A stretch of 64,000 nt of DNA from an uncultured Oxalobacter sp. (GCA_934277985.1 CAKQWF010000001.1:124001-188000), one strand, 5' to 3'; counted from the stretch's first letter, positions 28,371 to 39,351 are shown. Made by a program: numbers and translations. The notes: generated by a model not told the origin, from the letters alone.

Positions 28371-29123
28371 ATGGCGCGTAAACTGATTGTCGGAAACTGG
28401 AAAATGAATGGCAGTCTTGCCATGAATGCCGAATTGCTTGAAGGCATCAAGGCGGGGCTGGCGGGTGTCGATTGCGATCTGGCAGTCTGTGTTCCGTTTC
28501 CGTATCTGGCACAGTGTCAGCATGCGCTGGAAGGAACAGGTATCGCGCTGGGTGCCGAAGATGTATCGGCACACGCTGTGGGTGCCTATACCGGGCAGGT
28601 ATCGACGCGTATGTTGCTGGATTTCGATTGCAAGTATGCGATTGTCGGGCATTCGGAACGGCGCGAATATTGCAACGAGTCAGATGAGCTGGTCGCCAAC
28701 AAGGTCCAGCGTGCGCTGGCAGGCGGGTTGACGCCAATAGTCTGTGTCGGGGAATCACTGAAAGAAAAGGACGCCGGTCAGACGGAAGCGGTGGTCAGCA
28801 GACAGATCAACACAGTATTGTCCGTTCTGGAAGAGCGGGAAGTTTGCGATATCGTCGTTGCCTACGAACCGGTCTGGGCTATCGGGACTGGCAAGACGCC
28901 GACGCCGGAAATGGTCAAGGATGTTCATGCGCTGATGCGTGAATTGATGATCCGGAAAAATCCGGATGCGGCAGAGCGTGTAAGAATATTGTATGGCGGC
29001 AGTATGAAGCCGTCGAATGCGGAAGAATTTTTGAAGATGCGGGATATCGACGGTGGACTGATCGGTGGAGCTGCACTCAAGGCAAGCGATTTTCTCAAGA
29101 TCGCATATCTTGCATCGAAGTAG
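28371..29123 (+). CDS. tpiA: Triosephosphate isomerase
   Basis: Interconverts dihydroxyacetone phosphate and glyceraldehyde-3-phosphate in glycolysis and gluconeogenesis. The 250 residues show all catalytic elements: GNWKMNG (Lys11), GHSERR (catalytic His), [11 protein letters not shown] (catalytic Glu and loop 6) and the phosphate-binding [10 protein letters not shown]. The start at 28371 ([13 protein letters not shown]) is preferred over the upstream ATG at 28323, which adds 16 unrelated residues. secG follows within 40 bases, as in many proteobacteria. Confidence 0.97.
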   Translation: MARKLIVGNWKMNGSLAMNAELLEGIKAGLAGVDCDLAVCVPFPYLAQCQHALEGTGIALGAEDVSAHAVGAYTGQVSTRMLLDFDCKYAIVGHSERREYCNESDELVANKVQRALAGGLTPIVCVGESLKEKDAGQTEAVVSRQINTVLSVLEEREVCDIVVAYEPVWAIGTGKTPTPEMVKDVHALMRELMIRKNPDAAERVRILYGGSMKPSNAEEFLKMRDIDGGLIGGAALKASDFLKIAYLASK

Positions 29124-29161
29124 GAATATTTGGTCAAACGAAAAAGGAATGCTGAAATAAC

Positions 29162-29563
29162 ATGCTGTACAACATCATCATTATTATTCAGGTTTTGTCC
29201 GCTCTGGCTATCATCGTTCTGGTTCTGATGCAGCATGGCAAGGGCGCCGACATGGGTGCGGCATTCGGCGCAGGTTCTTCCGGCAGCATTTTCGGTGCGA
29301 GCGGTTCGTCGAATTTCATGTCAAAGTCGACGGCTGTTGCCGCCATCATTTTTTTCGTTTCGACATTGGCGATGGCATATCTGGGGCCCTACCGTGCACC
29401 GGCACAAAGCAGTGTGATCGAAAAATTGCAATCGGTAACGGCTCCGGCTCCGGAACAGGAAGCACCGGCTGAATCGACCGCAGGCAAGGAGGCCTCCGGT
29501 GCGGCAGCTATCCCGGGAGCAGCGACCGTACCGGGCAATCCAGGCGAAAACGCCTCGAAATAA
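29162..29563 (+). CDS. secG: Preprotein translocase subunit SecG
   Basis: Small inner-membrane subunit that assists SecYEG protein export. The 133 residues have two membrane segments (about 4-24 and 55-73) joined by the conserved loop LMQHGKGADMGAAFGAGSSG, in which the family's Gly-rich motif is clear. A 50-residue Ala/Pro/Glu-rich tail extends beyond the minimal SecG, which is common in betaproteobacteria. It follows tpiA and precedes tRNA-Leu and nuoA. Confidence 0.95.
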   Translation: MLYNIIIIIQVLSALAIIVLVLMQHGKGADMGAAFGAGSSGSIFGASGSSNFMSKSTAVAAIIFFVSTLAMAYLGPYRAPAQSSVIEKLQSVTAPAPEQEAPAESTAGKEASGAAAIPGAATVPGNPGENASK

Positions 29564-29635
29564 ATACGGTATCGTGCATTTTTCACGCATAGTGCTTGAA
29601 GAAAAATCAAGTTGCTGCGATAATTCAATTCTTGC

Positions 29636-29720
29636 GCCGACGTGGTGGAATTGGTAGACACGCTATCTTGAGGGGGTAGTGGCGAAAGTCGTGCGAGTTC
29701 AAGTCTCGCCGTCGGCACCA
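29636..29720 (+). tRNA. tRNA-Leu (anticodon GAG)
   Basis: An 85-nt class-II tRNA with encoded CCA. The acceptor stem GCCGACG pairs with CGTCGGC. The anticodon stem CTATC/GGTAG holds loop TTGAGGG with anticodon GAG, reading CTC/CTT leucine codons. A variable arm and the T arm GCGAG-TTCAAGT-CTCGC follow. It lies between secG and a truncated integrase, consistent with use as an integration target. Confidence 0.97.
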
Positions 29721-29754
29721 ACGAACAATCCAAAACAGTCTGATACAGGCTATG

Positions 29755-29788
29755 AACCCGTGTAAAACCAGGTGTTTACACGGGTTTT
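29755..29788 (+). terminator. Terminator after tRNA-Leu
   Basis: A perfect 12-bp stem AACCCGTGTAAA / TTTACACGGGTT with an 8-nt loop is followed by TTCT. It lies 35 bases after the tRNA end and just ahead of the integrase remnant. Confidence 0.75.
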
Positions 29789-29894
29789 CTGTTTTATGCG
29801 GTCTAATGCGGTATTGCCGAAGCTGACATTTTTGGGTGGGTTTTGGAGTAGATATTTTCTCGACCTATTTTTTATCTGCAAATCGTCTACCCAT

Positions 29895-30638
29895 ATGACA
29901 AAACGTATCCCCCCTCTTGCACCAAAACAAATCGACAATGCTAAACCGAAAGAAAAGAAATACGCGCTTTTTAACAGCTGCGGCCTGTATCTGGAAATAG
30001 CGCCGACAGGTTCCAAGTTATGGCGTATGAAGGCAAAATTGAATGGCAAGGCCATACAAATGCCATTCGGGAAATATCCTGATATATCGCTGGCACAGGC
30101 TAGAAAGAAACGGGATGAGGCGCGCAAACTGATTGCCGAAGGGATAGGCCCACGGGAAGAAAAGAAAGCGCGTATAGAGGCAGAGAAAGCGGCAGAGGCG
30201 GCAAAAGCCGCGGAGGAAGAAAACACCTTCAGAAAGATTGCTTTACGCCTGTACGCAAGCAAAGCGGGCAGAACAACGGACTATTACCGCAACAAAATGA
30301 TACGGCAGCTTGAATTACATCTCTTTCCGTTTGTCGGTGATAAAAACATCAGGGATATAGAAGGCAGGGAATTGGCCGATATATTCAAAGGTGTTGCCGA
30401 AAAAAAGAACAAGGAAGGCAAGCCAATGACATACATGGCAAAGAAGCTGTGCCAGTGGACGGCGGAAGTTTTCGACCTTGCCAATGTGGAAAACAGCAGT
30501 TTCAATCTGAATAACCCTTGCCGATCGATCATCAAGTTTTTGACGAAACATGAAAGCAAACAGATAAAATCTGTACTGATGGGATCGCGGTTTTTGCGGG
30601 ACGCAGCGAAAGCGATTTGCGGCCGAAGAGCGGAATAA
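29895..30638 (+). pseudogene. Truncated tyrosine integrase (DUF4102 type) next to tRNA-Leu
   Basis: The 247 residues contain the N-terminal DUF4102/arm-binding domain (LAPKQIDNAKPKEKKYAL, GLYLEIAPTGSKLWRMK, PFGKYPDISLAQARKKRDEARKLIAEG). A SAM-like core-binding domain follows (about 105-215, with LELHLFPFVGDKNIRDI). A normal integrase of this type is about 400 residues; the catalytic domain with Arg-His-Arg-Tyr is absent. The last 25 residues do not resemble the family, so the gene was cut and ends in unrelated sequence. It reads away from the tRNA as intact island integrases do. No second copy of the tRNA 3' end was noticed before nuoA. Confidence 0.85.
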
Positions 30639-30640
30639 AA

Positions 30641-30665
30641 AAAGAGCGGGAATTTCCCGCTCTTT
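30641..30665. terminator. Bidirectional terminator between integrase remnant and repeat gene
   Basis: AAAGAGCGGGAA (30641-30652) pairs with TTCCCGCTCTTT (30654-30665) around a single T, flanked by A and T runs. It serves the convergent integrase remnant and the minus-strand repeat protein. Confidence 0.85.
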
Positions 30666-30675
30666 CTTGTGGCAT

Positions 30676-30969
30676 TTATCTTCTGCCGTCCGGGCCGTGT
30701 CTGCCATCCGGGCCACGTTTTGCGTCAGGACCGTGTCTGCCATCCGGACCACGTTTTGCGTCAGGACCACGTTTTGCATCGTGACCACGCTTGCCTTCAG
30801 GACCACGTTTTGCGTCCGGGCCACGTTTGCCATCAGGACCACGTTTGCCGTCAGGACCATGTTTTGCAGCAGGAGCATGATTTCTGTCAGGAGCCGGACC
30901 TCCCGGAGGAGCGGCGAAAGCAGCGGAGGCGAACAGACCTGCGACGAGAACAGCAAGCAGTTTTTTCAT
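30676..30969 (-). CDS. Small secreted protein with collagen-like GPD-GKR repeats
   Basis: Function unknown. The 97 residues begin with a signal peptide (MKKLLAVLVAGLFASAAFA, likely cut after AFA). A Pro/Ala-rich linker and ten six-residue units of the form GPDGKR, GPDAKR or GPDGRH follow to the C-terminus. In register this is a Gly-X-Y triplet series of twenty, with Ala instead of Gly in four. The mature protein is very basic with paired Asp/Lys charges. AAGGA lies upstream of the ATG at 30969; the same frame is open further upstream but without signal. It stands between the integrase remnant and nuoA and may be accessory DNA. Confidence 0.78.
   Translation of the reverse strand: MKKLLAVLVAGLFASAAFAAPPGGPAPDRNHAPAAKHGPDGKRGPDGKRGPDAKRGPEGKRGHDAKRGPDAKRGPDGRHGPDAKRGPDGRHGPDGRR
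30679..30858 (-). repeat. Ten 18-bp tandem repeats coding GPD(G/A)(K/R)(R/H)
   Basis: Sixty codons make ten hexapeptide units with few changes (P to H, D to E, G to A, KR to RH). The DNA units are 18 bases and very similar, a setting prone to length changes. Confidence 0.85.
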
Positions 30970-31381
30970 TTTCGGTTTCCTTAAAGAGAGATAAAAACGA
31001 ATAAAAAGTGGACATGCCAGTTCAGTTAACGTTCGGGCGTGTATTCGCTTGACAGCATCATGCAAAAAAATGTTCTCATGGTTTGAGCGGTTTTCCGGTT
31101 TTGTCGCAAGTTGGATAAACGCGGGGTGCGGGGTTGCGCGGATGACGGAAAGCGGAGATATGCAAGGGACGTTATATGCGGAGTCTTTGCCGCTTTTGGG
31201 GAAAATCGTGTTTGGGTGTATCATATAGTTTTAGTATGTCTGCCAAGCGTTTCTTAAGTCGTTGTTCCGGTTTTCTGCGTCAGGGGTTTCATATGGGCCG
31301 GAATCGTCCTTTGGAAATGTATGCCATATGGGTGGGCCGCTGGTCCCGTCTTTCAACATTTCCTGTGTGCAAGCGTCGAAC
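30970..31381. other. Intergenic region upstream of nuoA
   Basis: About 410 bases between the divergent repeat-protein gene and nuoA. It holds a promoter candidate for the nuo operon (31196-31224), leaving a leader of about 150 bases that stays open in the nuoA frame from 31262. No riboswitch or RNA gene was recognised. Confidence 0.5.
31196..31224 (+). promoter_or_regulatory. Candidate nuo operon promoter
   Basis: TTGGGG (31196-31201) and TATCAT (31219-31224) are separated by 17 bases, an acceptable sigma-70 pair about 155 bases before the nuoA start. Confidence 0.4.
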
Positions 31382-31741
31382 GTGAATCTAGAAAATTACT
31401 TCCCCGTTCTGCTTTTTCTTCTGGTCGCTCTGTTTTTCGGTGGTTCTTCCCTTTTGTTGGGGCGTATTCTCGGGCCGCACAAGCCGGATGCCGAGAAGGT
31501 GTCGCCTTATGAATGCGGGATGGCTCCTTTTGAGAATGCGCGCATGAAGTTCGACGTCAGGTTTTATCTGATCGCCATTTTGTTCATCCTGTTCGATCTG
31601 GAAACGGCATTTCTGTTTCCCTGGGCTGCGGCCATGCATGAGCTGGGATGGCAGGCTTTTGTCGCGGCCATGGTGTTTCTGGCCGAACTGGCGGCCGGTT
31701 TCTGGTACATATGGAAAAAGGGTGCGCTCAACTGGGAGTGA
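31382..31741 (+). CDS. nuoA: NADH-quinone oxidoreductase subunit A
   Basis: Membrane subunit of complex I, which couples NADH oxidation by quinone to proton export. The 119 residues have three membrane segments and the conserved loop [22 protein letters not shown] with its cysteine. Start GTG at 31382 ([12 protein letters not shown]) matches betaproteobacterial NuoA; an upstream ATG at 31262 would add 40 unrelated residues. It is the first of 14 contiguous nuo genes, A to N in canonical order. Confidence 0.96.
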   Translation: MNLENYFPVLLFLLVALFFGGSSLLLGRILGPHKPDAEKVSPYECGMAPFENARMKFDVRFYLIAILFILFDLETAFLFPWAAAMHELGWQAFVAAMVFLAELAAGFWYIWKKGALNWE

Positions 31742-31744
31742 TGT

Positions 31745-32224
31745 GTGGCCATTGACGGTTTGCTGAACAAGGGGTTTGTCACGACGACGCTGGATACGGC
31801 GATCAACTGGTTGCGTACCGGATCGATCTGGCCGGTGTCGTTCGGTCTGGCATGTTGCGCGATCGAGATGATGCACAGCAGTGCGTCCCGCTACGATATG
31901 GACCGGTTTGGCACGTTTTTCCGTGCGTCTCCACGCCAGTCCGACTTGATGATCGTCGCAGGGACGTTGTGCAACAAGATGGCGCCGGCCTTGCGCAAGG
32001 TTTACGACCAGATGGCGGAACCGCGCTGGGTGGTGTCGATGGGGTCTTGTGCGAATGGCGGCGGCTATTATCATGATTCCTATTCGGTGGTGCGTGGATG
32101 CGACCGCATCGTGCCGGTCGATATTTATGTGCCGGGATGTCCGCCGACTGCGGAAGCCTTGCTGTATGCGCTGATGCAGTTGCGTGGCAAGATCAAGCGG
32201 ACTTCGACGATCGCACGCCAGTAA
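31745..32224 (+). CDS. nuoB: NADH-quinone oxidoreductase subunit B
   Basis: Peripheral-arm subunit that holds the terminal 4Fe-4S cluster N2 and passes electrons to quinone. The 159 residues contain the ligand cysteines in ACCAIEMM (adjacent pair), [10 protein letters not shown] and [12 protein letters not shown]. It starts with GTG, three bases after the nuoA stop, and precedes nuoC by 12 bases. C and D are separate genes, not fused as in E. coli. Confidence 0.97.
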   Translation: MAIDGLLNKGFVTTTLDTAINWLRTGSIWPVSFGLACCAIEMMHSSASRYDMDRFGTFFRASPRQSDLMIVAGTLCNKMAPALRKVYDQMAEPRWVVSMGSCANGGGYYHDSYSVVRGCDRIVPVDIYVPGCPPTAEALLYALMQLRGKIKRTSTIARQ

Positions 32225-32236
32225 AACGGGGAAAGC

Positions 32237-32842
32237 ATGCAGAGAAATCCGTTTGAACTGGCTGAAAAGCTGCGTGAGAAATTCGGCACCGATCTTCAGG
32301 ATGTTTCCCTGGCTTTCGGGGAAGTGACGGCAGTCGTTCCGTTATCTTCTTATCGTGAAGTCATGCTGGCCTTGCGTGACGATCCTGAATGGCGTTTCGA
32401 GGAACTGATCGACTTGTGCGGTGTGGATTATGCAGGTTACGGCAATTCCGGCATGGAGGTCCCTGACAAGCGGTTTGCCGTGGTGGTGCATCTGTTGTCG
32501 CTGACGTTCAATGGCCGGCTTCGGGTCCGTGTGTTCGCTGAGGATGAAAAAATGCCGGAAGTGCCTTCGGTCTCGGATATCTGGCCGTCTGCGAACTGGT
32601 TTGAACGGGAAGCGTTCGATCTGTACGGTATTCTTTTTTCCGGGCATCCCGATTTGCGGCGCATTCTGACGGATTACGGTTTTGTCGGACATCCGTTCCG
32701 AAAGGATTTTCCGGTACAGGGCTATGTCGAGATGCGTTATGACGAGAAGGAAAAACGGGTGGTTTACCAGCCGGTGACGATCGAGCCGCGGGAAATCACG
32801 CCTCGTGTGGTACGCGATCCTGACGGAGGCGACGGACGATGA
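32237..32842 (+). CDS. nuoC: NADH-quinone oxidoreductase subunit C
   Basis: Peripheral 30-kDa subunit of complex I. The 201 residues show the family signature [29 protein letters not shown] followed by [27 protein letters not shown] precedes the ATG. Its stop overlaps the nuoD start by four bases, pointing to translational coupling. Confidence 0.97.
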   Translation: MQRNPFELAEKLREKFGTDLQDVSLAFGEVTAVVPLSSYREVMLALRDDPEWRFEELIDLCGVDYAGYGNSGMEVPDKRFAVVVHLLSLTFNGRLRVRVFAEDEKMPEVPSVSDIWPSANWFEREAFDLYGILFSGHPDLRRILTDYGFVGHPFRKDFPVQGYVEMRYDEKEKRVVYQPVTIEPREITPRVVRDPDGGDGR

Positions 32843-34092
32843 CGGATATCCGCAATTACACGGTCAATTTCGGACCGCAGCATCCTTCCGCGCATGGTGT
32901 GTTGCGGCTGATTCTCGAACTGGATGGCGAAACGATCGTCCGTGCCGATCCGCATATCGGCATGTTGCACCGCGCCACGGAAAAGCTGGCGGAACAGCGG
33001 ACGTATCTTCAGGCATTGCCGTATATGGACCGTCTCGATTATGTGTCGATGATGTGCAGCGAGCATGCCTATGTGATGGCTGTCGAAAAGTTGCTGGGTC
33101 TGGAAATTCCTGTGCGGGCGCAGTATATCCGGGTGATGTTCGACGAGATCACGCGGATCATGAGCCATTTGCTCTGGATCGGTTCACAGGCGCTGGATAT
33201 GGGCGCCATGGCGGTTTTTCTGTATGCGTTCCGCGAGCGGGAAGATCTGATGGATTGCTATGAAGCTGCCAGCGGAGCACGAATGCATGCGGCGTATTAC
33301 CGGCCCGGCGGGGTCAACCGCGATTTGCCGGATTCCATGCCGCAGTTCAAAAAGACCCGTTTCCAGAGTGAAAAACGGGTCAGGGAGCTCAATGCCAACC
33401 GTCAGGGATCGTTGCTGGATTTTATCGAGGATTTCACGAACCGGTTCCCGAAGTGTGTGGATGAATATGAAACGTTGCTGACGGATAACCGTATCTGGAA
33501 ACAGCGTCTGGTCGGCGTGGGGGTCATTTCTCCGGAAGATGCGCTGGCTGCCGGGTTTACCGGTCCGATGTTGCGCGGTTCCGGTGTGGAATGGGATTTG
33601 CGCAAGAAGCAGCCTTATGCCGTTTATGATCGTGTGGATTTTGCAGTGCCCGTCGGCAAGGAAGGGGATTGTTACGACCGCTATCTGGTGCGCGTCGAGG
33701 AAATGCGCCAGTCGAACCGGATTATCCGGCAATGCGTGGACTGGCTCAAGAGAAATCCGGGACCGGTGAAGTCGGATGATTACCGGGTTTCGACGCCGCC
33801 GCGCGAAAAGATGAAAACGGGTATGGAAGAGTTGATTCATCATTTCAAGCTGTTTTCGGAAGGATTCCATTTGCCGGTCGGCGAGGTGTATTCGGCGGTC
33901 GAGGCACCGAAGGGGGAATTCGGCATTTATCTGGTGTCTGACGGTGCGAACAAGCCGTTCCGGATGAAGATACGCGCGCCTTCCTTTGTGCATTTGCAGG
34001 GACTGGAACAGTTGATCCGCGGGCATCTGATACCGGATGCCGTGGCGGTCATCGGCAGTATCGATATTGTGTTTGGCGAAGTGGACCGCTAG
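32839..34092 (+). CDS. nuoD: NADH-quinone oxidoreductase subunit D
   Basis: The 49-kDa subunit that forms the quinone pocket with NuoB. The 417 residues contain [22 protein letters not shown] near the N-terminus (with the quinone-site histidine), [14 protein letters not shown], and the C-terminal DIVFGEVDR that ends the family. Length is standard for an unfused NuoD. It overlaps nuoC by four bases. Confidence 0.98.
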   Translation: MTDIRNYTVNFGPQHPSAHGVLRLILELDGETIVRADPHIGMLHRATEKLAEQRTYLQALPYMDRLDYVSMMCSEHAYVMAVEKLLGLEIPVRAQYIRVMFDEITRIMSHLLWIGSQALDMGAMAVFLYAFREREDLMDCYEAASGARMHAAYYRPGGVNRDLPDSMPQFKKTRFQSEKRVRELNANRQGSLLDFIEDFTNRFPKCVDEYETLLTDNRIWKQRLVGVGVISPEDALAAGFTGPMLRGSGVEWDLRKKQPYAVYDRVDFAVPVGKEGDCYDRYLVRVEEMRQSNRIIRQCVDWLKRNPGPVKSDDYRVSTPPREKMKTGMEELIHHFKLFSEGFHLPVGEVYSAVEAPKGEFGIYLVSDGANKPFRMKIRAPSFVHLQGLEQLIRGHLIPDAVAVIGSIDIVFGEVDR

Positions 34093-34112
34093 GGAAAGCG
34101 AACGGGTGAGAT

Positions 34113-34589
34113 ATGTTGTTGAGTGACGAGGCATACCGGAAAATCGAGAAGGAGCTGGCGAAATTTCCGCCGACGAAAAAACGTTCGGCGGCGATTGCCG
34201 CGCTGACGATCGCGCAGGATGAAAAAGGGTGGCTGTCGCCGGAAGTGATGCAGGAAATCGCGGATTATCTCGGTGTGCCGGCGGTGGCGATCGAGGAAGT
34301 CGCGACGTTTTACAGCATGTTCAATACCCGGCCGGTCGGCAAGTACAAAATCTCCGTATGCTGCAATCTGCCTTGCGAGATGACGGGAAGCGACGTGACT
34401 GCGCAGTATCTGAAAGAAAAACTCAATATCGGTTTCGGCGAAACGACGCCGGACGGTCTTTACACGCTGGTCGAGAGCGAATGCATGGGGGCATGCGGGG
34501 ACGGGCCGGTCGTTCTGGTGAACAACAAGCAGATGTATATGCGCATGACCAAAGACAAGATCGACAAGCTGCTGGAGGAACTGAAATAA
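34113..34589 (+). CDS. nuoE: NADH-quinone oxidoreductase subunit E
   Basis: The 24-kDa subunit with the 2Fe-2S cluster N1a beside FMN. The 158 residues carry the four ligand cysteines in [10 protein letters not shown] and [15 protein letters not shown], after [17 protein letters not shown]. The stop TAA shares its last base with the ATG of nuoF. Confidence 0.97.
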   Translation: MLLSDEAYRKIEKELAKFPPTKKRSAAIAALTIAQDEKGWLSPEVMQEIADYLGVPAVAIEEVATFYSMFNTRPVGKYKISVCCNLPCEMTGSDVTAQYLKEKLNIGFGETTPDGLYTLVESECMGACGDGPVVLVNNKQMYMRMTKDKIDKLLEELK

Positions 34590-35890
34590 TGACCTGCCTG
34601 CATGACCGTCATGCCGAGCCGGTGCTGTTGAAAGGACTGACGGGCGACAACTGGTCGCTGGCCGATTATCTGCAACGGGGTGGATACCGCCAGATACGGC
34701 GTATCCTTTCCGAACGGATGCCTCCGGAGGAAATCGTCGCCGAAGTGCGGGATGCGGGATTGCGCGGACGGGGCGGCGCCGGTTTTCCGGCGGCGCTGAA
34801 ATGGGGGTTCATGCCGAAAGGCTACAAGGGGCAGATGTATCTGGTCTGCAATGCGGACGAGAGTGAGCCGGGGACATTCAAGGACCGCGACATTCTCCGG
34901 TACAATCCGCATGCCGTGATCGAGGGCATGTTGATCGCGGCATATGCCATGGGGATTTCGAAAGGGTATATCTATATCCACGGCGAAATCTGGTCGGTTT
35001 ATGAGCGGTTCGAAGAAGCGATCGCGCAGGCGCGTGAGGCAGGCTGGCTTGGCGAAAACCTGCTGGGATCGGGGGTCGCTTTCGATTTGCATGCCGTCCA
35101 TGGATATGGCGCGTATATTTGCGGGGAAGAGACGGCGCTGCTGGAGTCCATGGAAGGCAAGCGCGGCAATCCGCGTTTCAAGCCGCCCTTTCCGGCGGCC
35201 AATGGTCTGTATGGACAGCCGACGACGATCAACAATGTCGAAACGCTGGCATACGTGCCGTTCATTATGGCGATGGGCGGAAAAGCATGGGCCGCGCTGG
35301 GACAGGGCAGCGGACGGGGTACGAAGATTTTTTCCGTATCCGGTGATGTGAAGTATCCCGGCAATTATGAAGTGCCGCTGGGAATACCGTTTGCCGAATT
35401 GCTGGCGCTGGCGGGCGGCACGAAAGACGGCAGGAAGATCAGGGCAGTGATTCCGGGCGGTTCGTCTTCTCCGGTGATTCCGGGCGAGACGATGCTTTCG
35501 CTGGATATGGATTACGATGCGATCGCGAAAGCCGGTTCTATGCTGGGAACGGGCGGCGTGATCGTGCTGGACGAAACGCGTTGCATGGTCAGGGCGCTTC
35601 TGAATCTGGCGCGGTTTTACCGGAACGAGTCTTGCGGGCAGTGTACGCCATGCCGTGAGGGTACCGGCTGGCTGGTGAGGTTGCTCGAACGGATCGAACG
35701 GGGCGATGCGGTGCTGTCCGATCTGGATTTACTCGATTCCGTCGCGTCCAACATACAGGGCAGGACGGTGTGTGCGCTGGGTGATGCGGCAGCCATGCCG
35801 GTCAGGTCGTTTCTGAGGCATTTCCGGCGCGAGTTCGAGTATCACATCGAACACAAGCGGTGTCCGGTCGCATCGGGTGAGCGGGTTTAG
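34589..35890 (+). CDS. nuoF: NADH-quinone oxidoreductase subunit F
   Basis: The 51-kDa subunit binding NADH and FMN and carrying 4Fe-4S cluster N3. The 433 residues show the NADH/FMN glycine-rich motifs [16 protein letters not shown] and [30 protein letters not shown], and the cluster cysteines [15 protein letters not shown]. The ATG at 34589 overlaps the nuoE stop; the frame is open upstream, but that part overlaps nuoE and is not native. Confidence 0.98.
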   Translation: MTCLHDRHAEPVLLKGLTGDNWSLADYLQRGGYRQIRRILSERMPPEEIVAEVRDAGLRGRGGAGFPAALKWGFMPKGYKGQMYLVCNADESEPGTFKDRDILRYNPHAVIEGMLIAAYAMGISKGYIYIHGEIWSVYERFEEAIAQAREAGWLGENLLGSGVAFDLHAVHGYGAYICGEETALLESMEGKRGNPRFKPPFPAANGLYGQPTTINNVETLAYVPFIMAMGGKAWAALGQGSGRGTKIFSVSGDVKYPGNYEVPLGIPFAELLALAGGTKDGRKIRAVIPGGSSSPVIPGETMLSLDMDYDAIAKAGSMLGTGGVIVLDETRCMVRALLNLARFYRNESCGQCTPCREGTGWLVRLLERIERGDAVLSDLDLLDSVASNIQGRTVCALGDAAAMPVRSFLRHFRREFEYHIEHKRCPVASGERV

Positions 35891-35895
35891 GCGAT

Positions 35896-38274
35896 ATGGT
35901 TGAAGTCGAGATTGACGGTGAAAAAATAAAGGCGGAAGAAGGGCGACCACTTCTGGAAGTGGCGCTGGATGCGGGCAAGCCGATCCCGCATTTCTGCTAT
36001 CACAAAAAGCTGTCGGTAACGGCCAGCTGCCGGATGTGCCTTGTCGAGGTCGAAAAAGCGCCCAGACTGATGCCTGCATGTGCCACGCAGGTGACCGATG
36101 GCATGGTGGTGCATACCGATACCGAAAAGGTCGCAGCTGCCCGCAAGGCGGTGATGGAGTTCCTGCTTATCAATCATCCGCTGGATTGTCCGGTGTGCGA
36201 TCAGGGCGGGGAATGCCGTTTGCAGGATTATTCGATGGCGTATGGGGCGGGCGCTTCGCGCTACCGTGAGGAAAAGCGGGTGGTGCTGGTCAAGGATGCC
36301 GGACCGCTGGTGTCGATGCAGGGTATGAGCCGCTGTATCCAGTGTACACGCTGCATCCGTTTCGGCGAGGAAATCGCCGGTCGCGCGGAACTGGGGATGG
36401 TGCAGCGCGGGGAGCGTGCCGAAGTGACGACGTTTCCGGGCAAAAAAATCGATTCCGAACTGTCGGGCAATCTGGTCGATGTCTGTCCGGTGGGAGCGCT
36501 CACTTCGCTGCCTTTCCGTTACAAGGCGCGTGGCTGGGAGCTGGCAAGCCATCGCGGGGTTTCTCCGCATGACGGACTTGGCTCGAATCTGAATGTACAG
36601 ACCTTGCGCGGCAAGGTCATGCGGATATTGCCCGCCGAAAACGAGGCGGTCAACGAATGCTGGTTGTCCGACCGCGACCGTTTTTCCTATGAAGCGCTGG
36701 ATACGCCGGAACGGCTGACGGTGCCGATGGTCAAGCAGGATAACCGCTGGATCGAGACGGACTGGGAAACGGCGCTGAGTTATGTCGCGCATGGTCTGAC
36801 AAGCATCCGGCGCGACCATGGGGCGATGTCGCTGGCGGCGCTGGTTTCGCCACAGGCGACACTGGAAGAATGTTATCTGTTGCAAAAGCTGATGCGTGGC
36901 ATGGGTTCGGAAAAAATCGAGTACCGGCTCGCACAGTCCGATTTTTCGCTGGACGGCAAGGTCGCTCCATGGCTCGGGATGCCTGTTGCGGATATCGAAA
37001 CGCTCGATCATATACTGGTGATCGGGTCTTTTCTGCGTCAGGAAGCGCCGCTTCTGGCGACACGTTTCCGGAAAACGGCGCAGCGTGGCGCGCAAATCGG
37101 TATGGTGCATGCGCTCGATGACGACTGGCTGATGCCGGTCGCGGCGCGGCTGGTGGCTTCGCCGGACAAATGGCTCACGATGCTGGCCGGTATCATGGAA
37201 GTGATCGCTCACAAAAAAGGTGTGCCGCTGCCTGACGGGTTCAAGGATGTCGTTACGATATTGCGTGCAAAGATGGTACTTGACGGATCGGCAGACGATC
37301 CAAACGGATGGGGTGCCAGTATGGAAAAAATCGCGGATTCGCTGCTTGCCGACGGTAAAAAGGCGGTATTCCTCGGTGCACTGGCCTTGCGTCATGAGCA
37401 GGCATCCCTGTTGCACCGTGCGGCGGAATGGATTGCCGCTCAGACCGGTGCGGTACTGGGTTGCCTGACGGAAGGCGCCAATGCCACGGGGGCGATGCTG
37501 GCTGGCGCTTGTCCGGGCACGGCTTCCGGGGTTTCCATGAATGACATCGCATCGGATTCGAGCAAGGCGTTTTTGCTGTTGCATACGGAGCCGGAACTGG
37601 AAGCGGCCAATCCGCCGCGTATGATGGCGGCACTGAAACAGGCGGAAATGGTGGTGGCGATTTCGCCTTTCAAACAGAGTATGGATTATGCGGATGTCCT
37701 GTTGCCGGTTGCGGCGTTTGCCGAAACGGCGGGGACGTTCATCAGTTTCGAGGGACGCGTGCAGTCTTTCGGCGCAGCTGCCGCTCCGGCAGGACAGGCG
37801 CGGCCTGCATGGAAAGTGTTGCGGGTATTGGGCAATTTCCTTGAACTGGACGGGTTCGGCTACGACAGTGCGGATGACATCCGTCAGGAATGCCTTGCCG
37901 GACGGCGTCCCGAGATGGTGTTGAACAATATCAGTGGAGAGGCGCCCCTGTTCGTTTCGCAGGAGGCAGCATCTTGCCGGCGTGTCGCCGATGTGCCGCT
38001 GTATTTTTCGGATGTGCTGGTGCGCCGTGCGCCGTCGTTGCAGAAAACAGCCGCAGCGAAAAGTCCGGTCGTGTATTTGCCGGAGACGCTTTTCGATAAA
38101 CTGGAACTGGCTGACGGCGAGAATGTTCGTGTGGTGCAGCCGGATGGTGAAACCGTTTTGCCTGCGTATTGTGACAAGACACTGGCGGTCGGTACGGTCA
38201 GACTGGCGACAGGTCATGCTGCGACAGCCATGCTGGGGCCGCTTGACGGCGAGATCAGGGTGGAACGCATATGA
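35896..38274 (+). CDS. nuoG: NADH-quinone oxidoreductase subunit G
   Basis: The 75-kDa subunit that carries several Fe-S clusters along the electron path. The 792 residues begin with a 2Fe-2S domain ([20 protein letters not shown]). The His/Cys-ligated cluster [15 protein letters not shown] and the 4Fe-4S pair [16 protein letters not shown] with a later VCPVGALTS follow. The rest is a molybdopterin-oxidoreductase-like domain. It starts five bases after nuoF and overlaps nuoH by four bases. Confidence 0.97.
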   Translation: MVEVEIDGEKIKAEEGRPLLEVALDAGKPIPHFCYHKKLSVTASCRMCLVEVEKAPRLMPACATQVTDGMVVHTDTEKVAAARKAVMEFLLINHPLDCPVCDQGGECRLQDYSMAYGAGASRYREEKRVVLVKDAGPLVSMQGMSRCIQCTRCIRFGEEIAGRAELGMVQRGERAEVTTFPGKKIDSELSGNLVDVCPVGALTSLPFRYKARGWELASHRGVSPHDGLGSNLNVQTLRGKVMRILPAENEAVNECWLSDRDRFSYEALDTPERLTVPMVKQDNRWIETDWETALSYVAHGLTSIRRDHGAMSLAALVSPQATLEECYLLQKLMRGMGSEKIEYRLAQSDFSLDGKVAPWLGMPVADIETLDHILVIGSFLRQEAPLLATRFRKTAQRGAQIGMVHALDDDWLMPVAARLVASPDKWLTMLAGIMEVIAHKKGVPLPDGFKDVVTILRAKMVLDGSADDPNGWGASMEKIADSLLADGKKAVFLGALALRHEQASLLHRAAEWIAAQTGAVLGCLTEGANATGAMLAGACPGTASGVSMNDIASDSSKAFLLLHTEPELEAANPPRMMAALKQAEMVVAISPFKQSMDYADVLLPVAAFAETAGTFISFEGRVQSFGAAAAPAGQARPAWKVLRVLGNFLELDGFGYDSADDIRQECLAGRRPEMVLNNISGEAPLFVSQEAASCRRVADVPLYFSDVLVRRAPSLQKTAAAKSPVVYLPETLFDKLELADGENVRVVQPDGETVLPAYCDKTLAVGTVRLATGHAATAMLGPLDGEIRVERI

Positions 38275-39347
38275 TGGCTGAAATTCTGTCGCTCGCGCAT
38301 CATTATGGCCGGATGGTGTTCGGCTCATGGTGGCCGCTGATCTGGATACTGGTCAAGATTCATGTGATTCTGTTGCCACTTCTTGGACTGGTGACATTCC
38401 TGACCCTGTGGGAACGCAAGGTGATCGGCTGGATGCATGCGCGTCTGGGGCCGAACCGTGTCGGCCCGCTGGGGCTGATACAACCGATTGCCGATGCCTT
38501 CAAGTTGCTGCTGAAGGAAATCATCGTGCCGGAGCGTGCCGACCGTTTTCTGTTCTGGCTCGCGCCGGTATTGACGATAGGGCCTGCACTGGCGGCATGG
38601 GCGGTAATTCCTTTCGGCGCGGATATGGTGCTGGCCGATGTGAATGCGGGATTGCTGTTCGTCATGGCGATCACGTCGATCGGTGTGTATGGCGTCATCG
38701 TCGCCGGATGGGCTTCCAATTCCAAATACGCGCTTCTGGGCGCCGTGCGTGCCTCGGCGCAGATGATTTCTTTCGGCATCCCGCTGGGGTTCGTTCTGGT
38801 GACGGTGCTGCTGGTGTCGGGTAGTCTGAATCTGTCGGATATCGTGACCGTGCAGAATCACGGGTTCTTCGCTTCGCACGGACTGAATTTCCTGTCCTGG
38901 AACTGGATTCCGCTGTTTCCCCTGTTCATCATTTATATCGTGTGCGCGATTGCCGAAACGGCACGTCATCCGTTCGACGCGGTCGAGGGAGAATCGGAAA
39001 TCGTGGCCGGGCATATGGTCGAATATTCCGGTATGGCGTTCGCCATGTTTTTCATGGCGGAATACGCCAATATCATTTTGCTGTCGGCCATGGCGTCGAT
39101 CATGTTTCTGGGGGGATGGCTCGCGCCGGTGGACTGGGCGTTTCTGGCATGGGTGCCGGGGTGGATATGGCTGGGCGCGAAAACGTCTTTGATCGTGTTC
39201 GTGTTCATCTGGGTGCGCGCGACGTTTCCGCGTTACCGTTACGACCATACCATGCGGCTGGGCTGGAAAGTGTTCATTCCGGTGACGCTGGCGTATCTTG
39301 TGATTGTCGCCTGCTGGATGCAGACGCCGCTGAATATCTGGCATTGA
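38271..39347 (+). CDS. nuoH: NADH-quinone oxidoreductase subunit H
   Basis: Membrane subunit at the junction of the arms that completes the quinone channel. The 358 residues have about eight to nine membrane segments with the signatures [22 protein letters not shown] and [20 protein letters not shown]. Two ATGs in tandem (38271 and 38274) are both possible; the first overlaps the nuoG stop. Confidence 0.97.
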   Translation: MMAEILSLAHHYGRMVFGSWWPLIWILVKIHVILLPLLGLVTFLTLWERKVIGWMHARLGPNRVGPLGLIQPIADAFKLLLKEIIVPERADRFLFWLAPVLTIGPALAAWAVIPFGADMVLADVNAGLLFVMAITSIGVYGVIVAGWASNSKYALLGAVRASAQMISFGIPLGFVLVTVLLVSGSLNLSDIVTVQNHGFFASHGLNFLSWNWIPLFPLFIIYIVCAIAETARHPFDAVEGESEIVAGHMVEYSGMAFAMFFMAEYANIILLSAMASIMFLGGWLAPVDWAFLAWVPGWIWLGAKTSLIVFVFIWVRATFPRYRYDHTMRLGWKVFIPVTLAYLVIVACWMQTPLNIWH

Positions 39348-39351
39348 GGGG

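Noticed and set aside
26865..30858. Repeat arrays near 27.0 and 30.8 kb as possible CRISPR arrays
   Set aside because: Units are contiguous with no unique spacers, translate to clean peptide repeats, and no cas genes are nearby.
35887..38328. 813-codon open frame opposite nuoG
   Set aside because: Longest antisense frame, but it covers nuoG exactly and has an Arg/His/Gln-rich composition typical of shadows.
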